Below are positions 1 through 9,322 of a stretch of DNA of 64,000 nt, one piece after another. Both the position numbers and the translations under genes were made by a program. This DNA comes from Bacteroidales bacterium (lineage in GTDB: Bacteria > Bacteroidota > Bacteroidia > Bacteroidales > UBA932). The DNA is taken from the NCBI GenBank assembly GCA_015060245.1, contig SUYU01000005.1, positions 62,001-126,000 on the forward strand, read 5' to 3'. Each line of letters starts with the position of its first letter. Position 1 is the first letter of the stretch. The notes below the pieces were generated by a model. That model worked only from the letters and a program-made list of their open reading frames with translations, did no database searches and had not been told where the DNA came from.

Positions 1-1564
1 CAGACAACGAGTCGGAAAGCGCCGGCAAAGAGTCACGCAAAGAGACCAGAGAATCGTTCACTGCCAGAAGCGAACCGGAAACCAATGTTGAATCCTTCAC
101 TAACGCTGCGGCCTCAGAATCAGGCACAATCCCTGACTGGTCCTGCAGGGCAGCCAATGAGTCTGCTACAGGCAGCATCTGGTTCTGCGCCTGCAACAAT
201 GAGTCTGCTACAGGCAGCATCTGGTTCTGCGCCTGCAACAATGAATCTGCTACAGGCAGCATCTGGTTCTGCGCCTTCAACAATGAATCTGCTCCCGAGC
301 GCAATTGGTCCGATCCTGCAGACAATGAGTCTGCATTGGATATCAACAAGTTCTGACTTGCATTCAAGGAGTCAGTCTCTGCCAACGGCTGGCCGGACAC
401 AGTGTCCAAAGAGTCTGGGGTTGCCTGCTGAGGCTCCTCCTTATTGGCTCTCTTTGGTGTAATGAAATCGCTTATAGGGGTATTGTCTATCCTCTTCTTT
501 GCACTTTCTGCCTCTATCTCAACCAGCGGATCCAACTCCGAAAGTTCAACTCTCGCCCTTGCATGCTCAATGGCGGCAGAATCCACATCACAATACCTTA
601 TCTGATAATATTTGAGAGTATCTGCGGTAAGGAACATTGTATCCCGCACGCCGTTCTCAACACTATATAACGCCACAGCAGGGTTGCGCGTCAAGGTTAT
701 ACACAGCGGATCAGGCCGGTAAGTGGCGTGGTCGGCAAATGCGTATGCCGACTGTTTTGTATCCAGAATCTGTATATTGCCCGAGAGTTCAGCCTCGCCC
801 GTATTCCTGTAGTAAGAAAGGGTATCGGCCCACAGTTCCTGGTCTTTGGTCAGGATATAACCGTCTTTGTAGAAGCGGAAAAGGTTGTTGCCCCTGTCAA
901 ACTCGCCATCATTTGAAAAGAGGATGTTGTCCTCCTGCCATGCTGTGGTATTCTTCCCAAAATAGGCCTTATTCTCGGCTGTACTGTATTCGAGTTGGTC
1001 TGCCTTGATAAATACCGAGTCGGTGAACATCTGCACATTCTCCTCAAAGGAGAAGAGTTTGTCATAGGCAAAGTACCACCCCTCGAGGCTCTCAATGATG
1101 TTGCCGTTGGAGCCCTTCATTACTCCTCCATTGAAGAAATTGCCTATACTGTCACGCGTATTGTAATCAAGGAAATTGGTTCTCAAGACGTTGCCATCCT
1201 TGTCATAAAGTTCCACAAGGTTGCCTCTGACCTTTGCCAGATTCTCGTCAACCACGTAATCGATCTTGTCACTCACAAGAAAAGTATTGTCCTGAATAAC
1301 CTGGACATTGCCGAGCGCCTTTATGACATTTTCGTTTACATTCCAGAGGGCTGTATCACAAAGCAGGTAGGTGTTGTTATGAAAGAAACGGGCGTTGCCT
1401 GTCACCTTACGGAATGAGACTCCCTCAACCTCCAGAATCTGGGCTGAACCCGCCTCAACGAGGCGTACAAGAGAATCCCTCTCCTCCCTCTTCTGCTGCG
1501 ACAAGAGTGTTACGGAGAGAAACTGAAATATAATCAGGAACAACAACGGCAACTTTCCTTTCAT
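1..1564 (-). CDS. OstA/LptA-like outer-membrane LPS transport protein, partial
   Basis: The reading frame opens with ATG at 1564 and stays open to the left edge, so the C-terminus is missing (about 521 codons visible). A short hydrophobic N-terminus (MKGKLPLLFLIIFQFLSV) looks like a signal peptide. Residues of roughly 35-330 show the repeating short beta-strand pattern of OstA_2/LptA-like domains (for example DTALWNVNENVIKALGN, FLVSDKIDYVVDE). The family bridges or assembles lipopolysaccharide transport to the outer membrane. After about residue 370 the sequence becomes Ser/Asp/Gln/Ala-rich, with three tandem 14-residue units (LLQAQNQMLPVADS type) and further DSL-rich repeats. It is the last in-window gene of the minus-strand run guaB, two SurA-like chaperones, ostA, and starts one base after the previous stop. 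Family assignment is fairly secure. The low-complexity tail is unusual. Confidence 0.75.
   Translation of the reverse strand, partial: MKGKLPLLFLIIFQFLSVTLLSQQKREERDSLVRLVEAGSAQILEVEGVSFRKVTGNARFFHNNTYLLCDTALWNVNENVIKALGNVQVIQDNTFLVSDKIDYVVDENLAKVRGNLVELYDKDGNVLRTNFLDYNTRDSIGNFFNGGVMKGSNGNIIESLEGWYFAYDKLFSFEENVQMFTDSVFIKADQLEYSTAENKAYFGKNTTAWQEDNILFSNDGEFDRGNNLFRFYKDGYILTKDQELWADTLSYYRNTGEAELSGNIQILDTKQSAYAFADHATYRPDPLCITLTRNPAVALYSVENGVRDTMFLTADTLKYYQIRYCDVDSAAIEHARARVELSELDPLVEIEAESAKKRIDNTPISDFITPKRANKEEPQQATPDSLDTVSGQPLAETDSLNASQNLLISNADSLSAGSDQLRSGADSLLKAQNQMLPVADSLLQAQNQMLPVADSLLQAQNQMLPVADSLAALQDQSGIVPDSEAAALVKDSTLVSGSLLAVNDSLVSLRDSLPALSDSLS
157..282. repeat. Three tandem 42-bp repeats inside the OstA-like gene
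   Basis: Units lie at 157-198, 199-240 and 241-282. Units 1 and 2 are identical and unit 3 differs at two bases. A fourth unit begins at 283 but diverges after about 12 bases. The unit is a multiple of three and encodes 14 residues on the minus strand, so copy number can change without breaking the frame. There are no spacers, so this is a coding minisatellite. Confidence 0.95.
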
Positions 1565-1565
1565 A

Positions 1566-2924
1566 CTATTTTATCCAACCTTCGTTGTCAAAATTGCACT
1601 TGCGGTACATGTCATCAACAATAATCAGGGTAGTTGACTGCTTCTCCTTTATGAACTTGTCTATTGCATCCATCTTCTGACGGTTGTTGGCAATGCTCTG
1701 GATAATCATGAAGTCCTGTTTGATATTTGCAGTATGCGAAGGCACAATCTCCTCCAACTTTATGATTTTGTATATCGTATTTCCAGAACGTCCCTCATTG
1801 TCAAGAGATTCAAACGGTTCTGAAATCTGTCCCGGCTTCATATCCTTGAGCATATAGTAGTCGGCAGGTTTCAACTGGTCCTTCTCAAAATATGTTGAAC
1901 CGGTATTCTCATCAACCATTATACCTCCGTTAACTGCAGACTTGAGGTCCTGTGAATAGGCTCTTGCCGCAATGAAGAAGGTCATGCTGTCGGTCTCTAT
2001 CTGACGTTTCAGACTGTCAAGAGTCTTGAAGGCCTTTGTCTTGTCCTCGTTGGTATAGGATGGTTTTATGAGGATATGACGGGCATTGAACATGTCGCCA
2101 TCCTTCTCTATCATCTGAATGATGTGGTAACCGTCGGGAGTCTCCACTATCTGCGAGATCTGACCCGGTTTCAACGCCATAGCGGCATCTGAAAATGCAG
2201 GCCAATAGAGATTTTTTGGAGCCATACCCAACTCTCCGCCTCGCACGGCAGTTCCATCCTGCGAATACAATGATGCCAGAGTTGAAAATTTTTCGCCCTT
2301 GATGATACGGTTCCTCAACTCCAGAAGTTTCTCCTTAACCACAAGCGCAGCCGCCTCCTTTGAAGGGTAGAGCACAATCTGGCTGATCTTGTATTGGGTA
2401 GAGATTATTGGCAGGCTGTCCTTATCGGTCTTCTTGTAAAATTTCTCAACCTCCGACGGTGTCATCTGCGGAGCATCTCCCATAACCTTCTGCTGCATCT
2501 GCTGTGTAAGGCTCTGCTCCATCAGAACGTTCCTCCAATCATTTTTCAGTTTATGCAATGGCTTCTTGAAATATTTCTCAATCTCTGCCTCTCCACCAAT
2601 GCTCATCATCATTTCGTTGACCCTGTTTGTAAGGTCAGACTCAACCTGATCCATATTTACAACAAGGCTGTCAAGTCTTGCCTGGGTAAGAAAAAGTTTC
2701 TGGACCAAAAGGTTCTCAAGGATTTCGCATCTCATATTTCCATCTGAAGCAAGGCCCTGGGCCATCATCAACTGGACCTCATTCTCCAACTGCGATATTG
2801 TTATAATCTCATTTCCGACCAATGCAACAGTCTTGTCTATCAGACCGCCCTTATAGGTTTGTGCAGAGAGCGCACAACTGAAAAACAGCATAACTGCCAA
2901 TGGAAGAAGTCTAATCATTTTCAT
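1566..2924 (-). CDS. SurA-like periplasmic peptidyl-prolyl isomerase
   Basis: The 452-residue protein has an N-terminal signal peptide (MKMIRLLPLAVMLFFSCALS), a SurA_N-type helical chaperone region (about residues 25-165) and two PpiC/parvulin-type rotamase regions (about 175-275 and 280-390). Parvulin-like signatures include GGELGMAPKNLYWPAF, ETPDGYHIIQMIEKDG, ARHILI and NGGIMVDENTG. SurA homologues escort unfolded outer-membrane beta-barrel proteins through the periplasm. The gene overlaps the upstream lipoprotein gene by 14 bases and ends one base before the OstA-like gene begins, so all three are probably co-transcribed and form an outer-membrane assembly set. Confidence 0.88.
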   Translation of the reverse strand: MKMIRLLPLAVMLFFSCALSAQTYKGGLIDKTVALVGNEIITISQLENEVQLMMAQGLASDGNMRCEILENLLVQKLFLTQARLDSLVVNMDQVESDLTNRVNEMMMSIGGEAEIEKYFKKPLHKLKNDWRNVLMEQSLTQQMQQKVMGDAPQMTPSEVEKFYKKTDKDSLPIISTQYKISQIVLYPSKEAAALVVKEKLLELRNRIIKGEKFSTLASLYSQDGTAVRGGELGMAPKNLYWPAFSDAAMALKPGQISQIVETPDGYHIIQMIEKDGDMFNARHILIKPSYTNEDKTKAFKTLDSLKRQIETDSMTFFIAARAYSQDLKSAVNGGIMVDENTGSTYFEKDQLKPADYYMLKDMKPGQISEPFESLDNEGRSGNTIYKIIKLEEIVPSHTANIKQDFMIIQSIANNRQKMDAIDKFIKEKQSTTLIIVDDMYRKCNFDNEGWIK

Positions 2925-3774
2925 TCTTTACTAATTTTATTCTGTTACCGGCAAGTGCATCATTCATGATATCCCTATGCAATGTGGATATAAGTTCCTG
3001 CTTTCGCCTGCTTAATATTATATCTCCTATTTTATCTGCATTGTACTCGTATGGCGAGTTCCCTCCCGGAGCGACAAACTCCAGCACCTGCAGGAAGTTT
3101 GAATAGAGCGAATCCTTCTGTTCAACCAGTCTCTTCCTGGCAAGTGTCTCCCACAATCTGGAAATATCCATATCCATATCCCGTGCCACTATTGACAAAT
3201 CCACCCAATTATTTCCATAATCGTCAAATTTGTATGCGGCATTATATGCCAGAAGTTTCAATTCCTCCACCTCTTCAGGCGAAGTTCCCGACGAGAGCCT
3301 CTTTACAATCTGCAACGACGGCGAACTGTTGTGCATTTTTACAAAGCACCCTTTGACCAAACCATTTCCTGTCACAAAGGACTCTTTGTGTGCATTGTAA
3401 TACTCCCTCTTCTCCGCTTCAGTCACAAGGGTATCCAAACGGTCCTCCACATACTTGTTCTCGTATCTGAAAACAAGCAGTTGGATTCTGTATTCGTCAA
3501 GCAACGCCTGCACATCCTTTTCATTTTTAGGCAACTGCTCCTCTGCCTTCATGGCCAGAAGTTGTTTCAGGGCCCATGAATCCACATATTGTTCAACAAA
3601 TGCGGCACTGTCCTGCGGCGAGGCATTCCGTGGCATCACCCTGTTGAGATCGCTCTTATATAACACCGCATTACCTATCTCCGCCACCTTCTCACCCTTT
3701 GAGACATTCTCAAAAAACGAGCAGGAACAGGATAAAAGCAATGCGGTTATTATTAAAAGGATCCGTCCTGTCAT
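2911..3774 (-). CDS. SurA_N/PpiC-related chaperone lipoprotein
   Basis: The 287-residue protein starts with a lipoprotein signal (LLLSCSCSFFENV, lipobox ending at Cys 16 or 18). The N-terminal half resembles SurA_N/trigger-factor-like chaperones (AEIGNAVLYKSDLNRVMP, then long helices with YVEDRLDTLVTEAEKREYY). No second catalytic parvulin domain is obvious, so it may be a chaperone without isomerase activity. It lies 18 bases downstream of guaB and overlaps the next SurA-like gene by 14 bases, indicating translational coupling. Tandem PpiC/SurA paralogues next to guaB are a recurrent Bacteroidales arrangement, from memory. The exact substrate is unknown. Confidence 0.7.
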   Translation of the reverse strand: MTGRILLIITALLLSCSCSFFENVSKGEKVAEIGNAVLYKSDLNRVMPRNASPQDSAAFVEQYVDSWALKQLLAMKAEEQLPKNEKDVQALLDEYRIQLLVFRYENKYVEDRLDTLVTEAEKREYYNAHKESFVTGNGLVKGCFVKMHNSSPSLQIVKRLSSGTSPEEVEELKLLAYNAAYKFDDYGNNWVDLSIVARDMDMDISRLWETLARKRLVEQKDSLYSNFLQVLEFVAPGGNSPYEYNADKIGDIILSRRKQELISTLHRDIMNDALAGNRIKLVKNEND

Positions 3775-3792
3775 CTGTAACTGACTGTATGA

Positions 3793-5262
3793 CTATCGGC
3801 TGTAGTTCGGAGCCTCACGTGTAATTGTGACATCATGAGGGTGATTCTCCATCAAACCGGCATTGGTTATTCTTACAAACTGAGCCTCACGCAATTTTTC
3901 GATATTTGGAGCACCACAGTAACCCATACCGGCCCTCAATCCACCAATCAACTGGTATATCACCTCTGCAAGAGTTCCCTTGTAAGGAACCTGCGCCACG
4001 ATACCCTCCGGAACAAGTTTCTTTATATCCTCTTCCATATCCTGGAAATACCTGTCCTTTGAGCCCTTCTGCATAGCCTCAAGCGAACCCATACCCCTGT
4101 AAGACTTGAATTTTCTTCCATTGAGGATAATTGTCTCTCCTGGAGACTCCTCTACACCGGCAAACAGAGATCCGGCCATAATGGTGCTTGCACCTGCAGC
4201 CAATGCCTTCACAATATCACCCGAATAACGGATACCACCATCTGCGATTACAGGAATGCCGGTGCCCTTCAATGCGTCAGCCGCCAACATGATGGCTGTA
4301 AGTTGGGGAACACCTACACCTGCAACAACGCGTGTTGTACAGATAGATCCGGGACCTATACCCACTTTTACACCGTCAACACCACACTCCGCAAGAGCCC
4401 TGGCAGCCTCGCCTGTAGCAATGTTTCCTGCAATAACCTGAAGATGAGGGAATGCTGCCTTCAACTCCTTGATCACCTTCAATACATATACAGAGTGACC
4501 ATGTGCCGTATCAACAACTACAGCATCTGTATCAACCGAAACAAGTTTCTCAACCTTCTCAATGGTATCGGCACCTACACCAACCGCTGCAGCAGCCAAA
4601 AGTCTGCCTTTTGAATCCTTGCTGGCAATAGGATTATCCTTGATCTTTGTAATGTCCTTATATGTAATCAAGCCGACCAAAGTGCCGTCCGGCTCAACCA
4701 CAGGCAACTTCTCAATCCTATATTTCTGGAGGAGATTGGTAGCGTGTGCCAAATCTGTACCGCTGGTGGTTGTTATGAGGTTCTCCTTGGTCATGATATC
4801 CTTGATTGGAGTCTTCATGTTGTCTACAAACCTCAAATCCCTGTTTGTGACAATACCAATGAGTTTCTTATTGTCATCCACAACAGGAATACCGCCAATA
4901 TGATTTTGGCTCATCAGTTTGAGGGCATCTGCAACCACTGCATCGCTCTTTATGACAACAGGGTCATAAATCATTCCATTCTCGGCCCTCTTTACACGTC
5001 TCACATGCTCCATCTGTCTCTCGATAGGCATATTCTTATGTATGATACCTATTCCACCGGAACGTGCAATTGCAATAGCCAACTCGGCTTCAGTCACTGT
5101 ATCCATAGCGGCTGACACGATAGGCGCCTGCAAAACAATATCTCTTGAGAAATGACTACTTACATTAACCTCTCTAGGAAGTACTTCTGAACGGGCAGGT
5201 ATCAACAAAACATCATCGAATGTCAAACCCTCCTGAATAATTCTGTTCGCTAATAGTTGCAT
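3793..5262 (-). CDS. guaB: IMP dehydrogenase
   Basis: The 489-residue enzyme oxidises IMP to XMP with NAD+, the committed step of GMP synthesis in the cytosol. The barrel carries the catalytic-cysteine loop [17 protein letters not shown], the phosphate-binding [10 protein letters not shown] and the flap region [10 protein letters not shown] with DRYFQD. A tandem CBS (Bateman) insert covers about residues 95-205 ([40 protein letters not shown]). Length matches bacterial GuaB. A -7-like element lies just upstream on the minus strand (TACCTTCGC at 5290-5282). It heads the run leading into the chaperone genes. Confidence 0.97.
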   Translation of the reverse strand: MQLLANRIIQEGLTFDDVLLIPARSEVLPREVNVSSHFSRDIVLQAPIVSAAMDTVTEAELAIAIARSGGIGIIHKNMPIERQMEHVRRVKRAENGMIYDPVVIKSDAVVADALKLMSQNHIGGIPVVDDNKKLIGIVTNRDLRFVDNMKTPIKDIMTKENLITTTSGTDLAHATNLLQKYRIEKLPVVEPDGTLVGLITYKDITKIKDNPIASKDSKGRLLAAAAVGVGADTIEKVEKLVSVDTDAVVVDTAHGHSVYVLKVIKELKAAFPHLQVIAGNIATGEAARALAECGVDGVKVGIGPGSICTTRVVAGVGVPQLTAIMLAADALKGTGIPVIADGGIRYSGDIVKALAAGASTIMAGSLFAGVEESPGETIILNGRKFKSYRGMGSLEAMQKGSKDRYFQDMEEDIKKLVPEGIVAQVPYKGTLAEVIYQLIGGLRAGMGYCGAPNIEKLREAQFVRITNAGLMENHPHDVTITREAPNYSR

Positions 5263-5340
5263 ATCTGTGTATTTTTAAAAGGCGAAGGTACTAAAATTTC
5301 GCAAATGAACACGAAAATAGCCCTACAAATTATAAAAATA

Positions 5341-6273
5341 TTACTTTTTACCTACATATAGCCGGCCCTGACAGGTATTTCTCTCCTCCAACCGCCTCTC
5401 CAGCAACCTGATCAGTTCCGTATTTCTTATGAGCCCCCACGGCGAGCCGTTCACAAATCTCGGCGGCACCTCGCCTGCAAACCGCTCTATATAGAGATCC
5501 TTGCGGAGCAACTCAAGGAAATCAACAAAAAAATCAATATACCCGTCGAGGGTAAACTCAACAAACTCCTCCCTGCGTTCGGCATACTCCCGCTCCATAG
5601 CCGTTCCCTTTATTATCTGAAGTTGGTGAAACTTAAGCGTATTCAAAGGCAGTGTATTGATTATCTCCGCCATGCCCATCATCTCCTCCAGGCTCTCCCC
5701 TGGCAGACCGAAAATGAAGTGGGCACCCTGAAAAAGGCCCCTTTGCGCCGTTGCCTCAACAGCCCTGCGCGCTGTCTCAAAATCGTGGCCCCTGTTTATG
5801 CGCTTGAGAGTCCGGTCATAACAACTCTCAATTCCATACTCCACAATGACCACCTTCTCCTTTGCAAGCGATGCCAGATAGTCAAGTTTATGTTCATCTA
5901 TACAATCGGGCCTTGTACCAACCACTATTCCCTTCACCGACGGATGCGACAAGGCTTCGGAATAGAGTCTCTTCAAATCATCAAGCGGGGCATAGGTATT
6001 TGAGTATGACTGAAAATAGGCCAGATAATCCGTTGTATTCCTATACCTTCCCCTGTGAAACTCAATTCCCTCCTCGAGTTGCCGGAAAATCGGTTTGTCG
6101 GGAGTACTGTAATTGGGATGAAAAGCAGCATTGTTGCAGTATGTACAACCTCCCACTCCAACGCGGCCATCCCTGTTGGGACAGGTAAAGCCAGCATCAA
6201 TCACAATCTTCTGCAACCGGCAGCCGTATTTCTCCCTGAAATAGCCCGTAAAGGCGTTATAACGCTTCTCCAT
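5341..6273 (-). CDS. YhcC-type radical SAM protein (TIGR01212 family)
   Basis: I chose the ATG at 6273 (MEKRYNAFTGYFREKYG, 310 residues). A TTG eight codons upstream also opens the frame. The cluster-binding cysteines lie in TCPNRDGRVGVGGCTYC (C-x11-C-x2-C), which fits the TIGR01212/YhcC branch of Elp3-like radical SAM proteins. Other signatures are YFQSYSNTYAPLDDLK, GTRPDCIDEHKLDYL, VEYGIESCYDRTLKRINRGH and GAHFIFGLPGES. The family is widespread but its reaction is not established, to my knowledge. It lies 29 bases downstream of the YhcH gene and is probably co-transcribed with it. Confidence 0.88.
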   Translation of the reverse strand: MEKRYNAFTGYFREKYGCRLQKIVIDAGFTCPNRDGRVGVGGCTYCNNAAFHPNYSTPDKPIFRQLEEGIEFHRGRYRNTTDYLAYFQSYSNTYAPLDDLKRLYSEALSHPSVKGIVVGTRPDCIDEHKLDYLASLAKEKVVIVEYGIESCYDRTLKRINRGHDFETARRAVEATAQRGLFQGAHFIFGLPGESLEEMMGMAEIINTLPLNTLKFHQLQIIKGTAMEREYAERREEFVEFTLDGYIDFFVDFLELLRKDLYIERFAGEVPPRFVNGSPWGLIRNTELIRLLERRLEERNTCQGRLYVGKK

Positions 6274-6302
6274 ACCCTCAAAAACCCGACTTGTCAAGGA
6301 AA

Positions 6303-6788
6303 CTAATTATTAAGGAAACTCTCCTTTGGCCTCTCGACCATCACTTTGAAGACAGCCTTCGTTATGGCTCCTTCTCCAATTAGCGGCGCATGCGCATCAG
6401 CAGGAAATATTATTGCAAGATTATTTGCGCCAAGGCTCACAAAATTCTCAGGCTCATCATCATTGAGGAATGCAATGTCATCCTCCTCCTTGTATTTTAC
6501 ATTGAGGCCATGCTCATCACACAGTGCCCTATCCTTGATGCCTATTGTCTCTACCCCTTCGAGCACCACATGAATATCAATATACGAATCATGCACCTCA
6601 AGCGGAGCCTCCTCATAACTCTTCAAAGGCCCGTTGAAAATTGTACAATATACATTCTTGCCGTCAATTTCATGCTTTCCCTCCTCCAAAGCAAGAAGAT
6701 TCTCCTTGCGGAGGAACTCATACACCTTGTCAAATCCCGGAACAAGGGTCTTATATTTTTCAAAACTTTTGACTGAATCTAATATCAT
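6303..6788 (-). CDS. YhcH/YjgK/YiaL family cupin-like protein
   Basis: This 161-residue protein matches the DUF386 (EbgC/YhcH/YiaL) beta-sandwich family: IDGKNVYCTIFNGPLKSYEEA, EVHDSYIDIHVVLEGVETIG, FAIIFPADAHAP-like segment (LAIIFPADAHAPLIGEG). His/Glu residues in EVHDSYIDIHVVL and PADAHAP probably bind a metal. Members are linked to sugar acid or sialic acid use in some bacteria, but the substrate here cannot be told. It is the first gene of a minus-strand unit with the radical SAM gene and has a clear -7 element at 6809-6801, divergent from the NlpC/P60 gene. Confidence 0.85.
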   Translation of the reverse strand: MILDSVKSFEKYKTLVPGFDKVYEFLRKENLLALEEGKHEIDGKNVYCTIFNGPLKSYEEAPLEVHDSYIDIHVVLEGVETIGIKDRALCDEHGLNVKYKEEDDIAFLNDDEPENFVSLGANNLAIIFPADAHAPLIGEGAITKAVFKVMVERPKESFLNN

Positions 6789-6896
6789 CTTTTTTTTATT
6801 GCAAAGATACTACAAATCCCTAAAATATTATTGATTCTCTGCCAACAAATCATTATCTTTGCAAGATATTAGGTTAAAAACATTAATTCAACCCAA
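6789..6896. promoter_or_regulatory. Divergent promoter region with two TATCTTTGC elements
   Basis: The minus strand has TATCTTTGC at 6809-6801, 13 bases before the YhcH start. The plus strand has TATCTTTGC at 6854-6862, with TTG at 6831-6833 (20-base spacing), before the NlpC/P60 start at 6897. Both match the Bacteroidetes housekeeping -7 element TAnnTTTG. The plus-strand pair is the better one because it also has the -33 TTG. Confidence 0.7.
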
Positions 6897-8120
6897 ATGA
6901 AAAAAATATTACTACTCACATCCATGGCAGCAGCCGTTTTGGCAGGATGCTGCAATCACCAGTCTGACGCTACCATTGAGAAGTTCAATGACATAAAGAA
7001 AGGAGTCAAGGCGGTTCATGCTCCCGACGGCCGTTCAAAGACATTTGACGCAAGCCTTGAGAAAGAGGGGGACAAATATGTTTTGCGCGGTGTAACAACT
7101 GAGCAGCAGGCAAAAGACTCATTGGCACAGGCTCTGAAAGCGGCGAACATCAAGTTTGAAGACAGCCTTTTCATGTTGCCTTGCGCAAAACTTGGAGAGA
7201 AGACTTATGCTGTATCAACCCAGTCTGTAATCAATTTCCGCACCGGCGGCAAATATAGTGCAGAATCGGCAACACAGGTCATGATGGGAACACCGCTCAG
7301 ACTTCTTGAGAAGAATGACAACGGCTGGACACGCGCAATCACACCTGAAGGATACATTGCATGGGTAACAAATGCAAGTTACCAGGAGATGACAAAAGAG
7401 GAACTTGACGCCTACAAGGCAAAAGACAAAGTGATTGTAACCACAAAATATACCACAATCTATGAGGACAACAGCGACAAGAGCCAGATGGTCAGTGATG
7501 CTGTATGGGGCAATATCCTCATTGACCTTGGCAATTCTGGCCTTTTCTGGAGAAAAGTTGCAATAGCAGACGGCAGAACAGGCTATATTCCTCAAAAGGA
7601 TGTTACAAACTTTGACAAATGGCTTGAGAGCCGCAACCCTACAGCAGAGAACATCATTGCAACAGCAAAACAGTTCATAGGTGTTCCATACATGTGGGGC
7701 GGCACATCAATCAAGGCCGTTGACTGCAGCGGATTCACAAAATCGACATACTTCCTCAATGGCCTTGTTCTTGCAAGGGATGCATCACAACAGTGCCACA
7801 CAGGCGACAATGTTGACATTACAAAATATGTCAATGACAGCACATATACTGTAGAGGCCCTTGCAAACCTCAAGAAAGGAGACCTTATCTTCTTCGGTTC
7901 AAAGGCAACTCCAGAGAAGAAAGAGAGAGTGACCCACGTAGGTATCTACATAGAGAACGGTATCTTCATCCACTCAGCCGGCAAGGTAAGGATCAACTCG
8001 CTTATCCCTACCGACAGCAACTACTACAGTGGCTCAAAGAGACTGCTAAGAGCCTGCAGAATTATCGGCAACCAGGATATGGGCAAAGATATCCACTCAA
8101 TCGAGAAATTATACAAGTAA
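6897..8120 (+). CDS. SH3-NlpC/P60 murein peptide endopeptidase lipoprotein (C40)
   Basis: The 407-residue protein has a lipoprotein signal (AAAVLAGC, Cys 17). Bacterial SH3-like domains cover about residues 100-250 (VINFRTGGKYSAESATQVMMG, DGRTGYIPQKDV). The C-terminal NlpC/P60 domain has catalytic Cys in WGGTSIKAVDCSGFTKS, His in RVTHVGIYIENG and a third polar position near IHSAGKVRIN. This resembles gamma-D-glutamyl-L-diamino acid endopeptidases that cut L-Ala-gamma-D-Glu from diamino acids in wall peptides. The next gene encodes an epimerase for the dipeptide product, which supports that role. It probably acts in the periplasm or at the outer membrane. Confidence 0.9.
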   Translation: MKKILLLTSMAAAVLAGCCNHQSDATIEKFNDIKKGVKAVHAPDGRSKTFDASLEKEGDKYVLRGVTTEQQAKDSLAQALKAANIKFEDSLFMLPCAKLGEKTYAVSTQSVINFRTGGKYSAESATQVMMGTPLRLLEKNDNGWTRAITPEGYIAWVTNASYQEMTKEELDAYKAKDKVIVTTKYTTIYEDNSDKSQMVSDAVWGNILIDLGNSGLFWRKVAIADGRTGYIPQKDVTNFDKWLESRNPTAENIIATAKQFIGVPYMWGGTSIKAVDCSGFTKSTYFLNGLVLARDASQQCHTGDNVDITKYVNDSTYTVEALANLKKGDLIFFGSKATPEKKERVTHVGIYIENGIFIHSAGKVRINSLIPTDSNYYSGSKRLLRACRIIGNQDMGKDIHSIEKLYK

Positions 8121-8149
8121 AAAATTTATAACCGAAAAACATACACAGA

Positions 8150-9289
8150 ATGACAACGAGACGTAACTTTCTGAAATCTGCAGGTATGCTTACAGCGGCG
8201 GCTGCACTATTCAATCCTGCAACAATTTTTGCACAGAAGGGTGTAAAGAAATCAGGCGGAAGCAAAAAAATGGAACTCTCTTTCGTTCCGTTTGACGCAC
8301 AGATGAAACATGCATTTGCAATTGCAACATCCGTAAGGACAACCACCCCTATTGTACTTACCCAAATCACCTATGATGGAGTTACAGGTTACGGTGAGGC
8401 TGCCATGCCCCCTTACTTGGGCGAGACTCAGGCTTCGGTTATAGAGTTCTTGAAGAAAGTTGACCTAAGCAAATTCAGTTCTCCTTTCCTCATTGATGAC
8501 ATCATGAAATATGTAGACAGCATTGCCATCAACAACACAGCGGCAAAGGCTGCAGTTGACATTGCATTGCATGACCTTGTAGGAAAACTTATGGGACAGC
8601 CTTGGTGGAAGATCTGGGGATTTGACCCTACAGTATGCCCTAACACCTCTTTCACAGTAGGTTTCGACACAGAGGATATTGTAAGGGAGAAGACCAAAGA
8701 GGCTTCGCCATATAAGGTGATCAAGGTTAAACTGGGAAGGGATGAGGCTACCGACAAGATGATGATCAACACTATCCGTTCGGTTACCGATACCGTTATC
8801 TGCGTTGACGCCAACCAGGGCTGGAAAGACAAGCACTACGCTTTGGATATGATCCACTGGTTGAATGAGCGCAACGTGAAGATGATTGAGCAGCCTATGT
8901 CAAAATACCTTTTGGACGAGACTGCATGGTTGACCGAGAACAGTCCGCTTCCTATCTATGCAGACGAGGCGTGCCAGAGACTTGTGGATATCCAGAAACT
9001 TAAGGGCGCATATACAGGTATCAACATCAAACTTATGAAATGTACCGGTATGAGAGAGGCTCGCGAGATGGTGTCATTGGCAGAGGCTTTGAACATGAAA
9101 CTCATGATCGGCTGTATGACCGAGACTTCATGCGCTATCTCCGCTGCAGCACAACTTGCTCCTAAAATGGAGTGGGCAGACCTTGACGGCAACCTTCTTA
9201 TCAAGAATGACTGCTACACAGGCATGACAATCGTAGACGGCAAGATCACCTTGAACGACAAGCCTGGTATTGGTATCGAAAAACTATAA
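8150..9289 (+). CDS. L-Ala-D/L-Glu dipeptide epimerase, Tat-exported
   Basis: This 379-residue member of the enolase superfamily has a KVIKVKLG (KxK) general base, metal ligands in CVDANQGW, MIEQPM and YADEAC, a second catalytic Lys in INIKLMK, and a C-terminal DLD motif (EWADLDGN) typical of L-Ala-D/L-Glu epimerases. The N-terminus TTRRNFLKSAG with a following Ala-rich segment is a twin-arginine signal, so the folded enzyme is exported. It starts 30 bases after the NlpC/P60 gene. The pair would release L-Ala-D-Glu and convert it to L-Ala-L-Glu for uptake and catabolism. Confidence 0.9.
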   Translation: MTTRRNFLKSAGMLTAAAALFNPATIFAQKGVKKSGGSKKMELSFVPFDAQMKHAFAIATSVRTTTPIVLTQITYDGVTGYGEAAMPPYLGETQASVIEFLKKVDLSKFSSPFLIDDIMKYVDSIAINNTAAKAAVDIALHDLVGKLMGQPWWKIWGFDPTVCPNTSFTVGFDTEDIVREKTKEASPYKVIKVKLGRDEATDKMMINTIRSVTDTVICVDANQGWKDKHYALDMIHWLNERNVKMIEQPMSKYLLDETAWLTENSPLPIYADEACQRLVDIQKLKGAYTGINIKLMKCTGMREAREMVSLAEALNMKLMIGCMTETSCAISAAAQLAPKMEWADLDGNLLIKNDCYTGMTIVDGKITLNDKPGIGIEKL

Positions 9290-9322
9290 CATCAATATTG
9301 AACCATTTAAAACCACATAAAG

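Noticed and set aside
157-282. Possible CRISPR array
   Set aside because: Units are directly abutting with no unique spacers, and no cas genes are present.
85-462. Plus-strand ORF with repeated MSLLQAASGSAPATM units
   Set aside because: It is the antisense reading of the OstA-like tandem repeats at 157-282. The minus strand has a long continuous frame with a signal peptide and domain.
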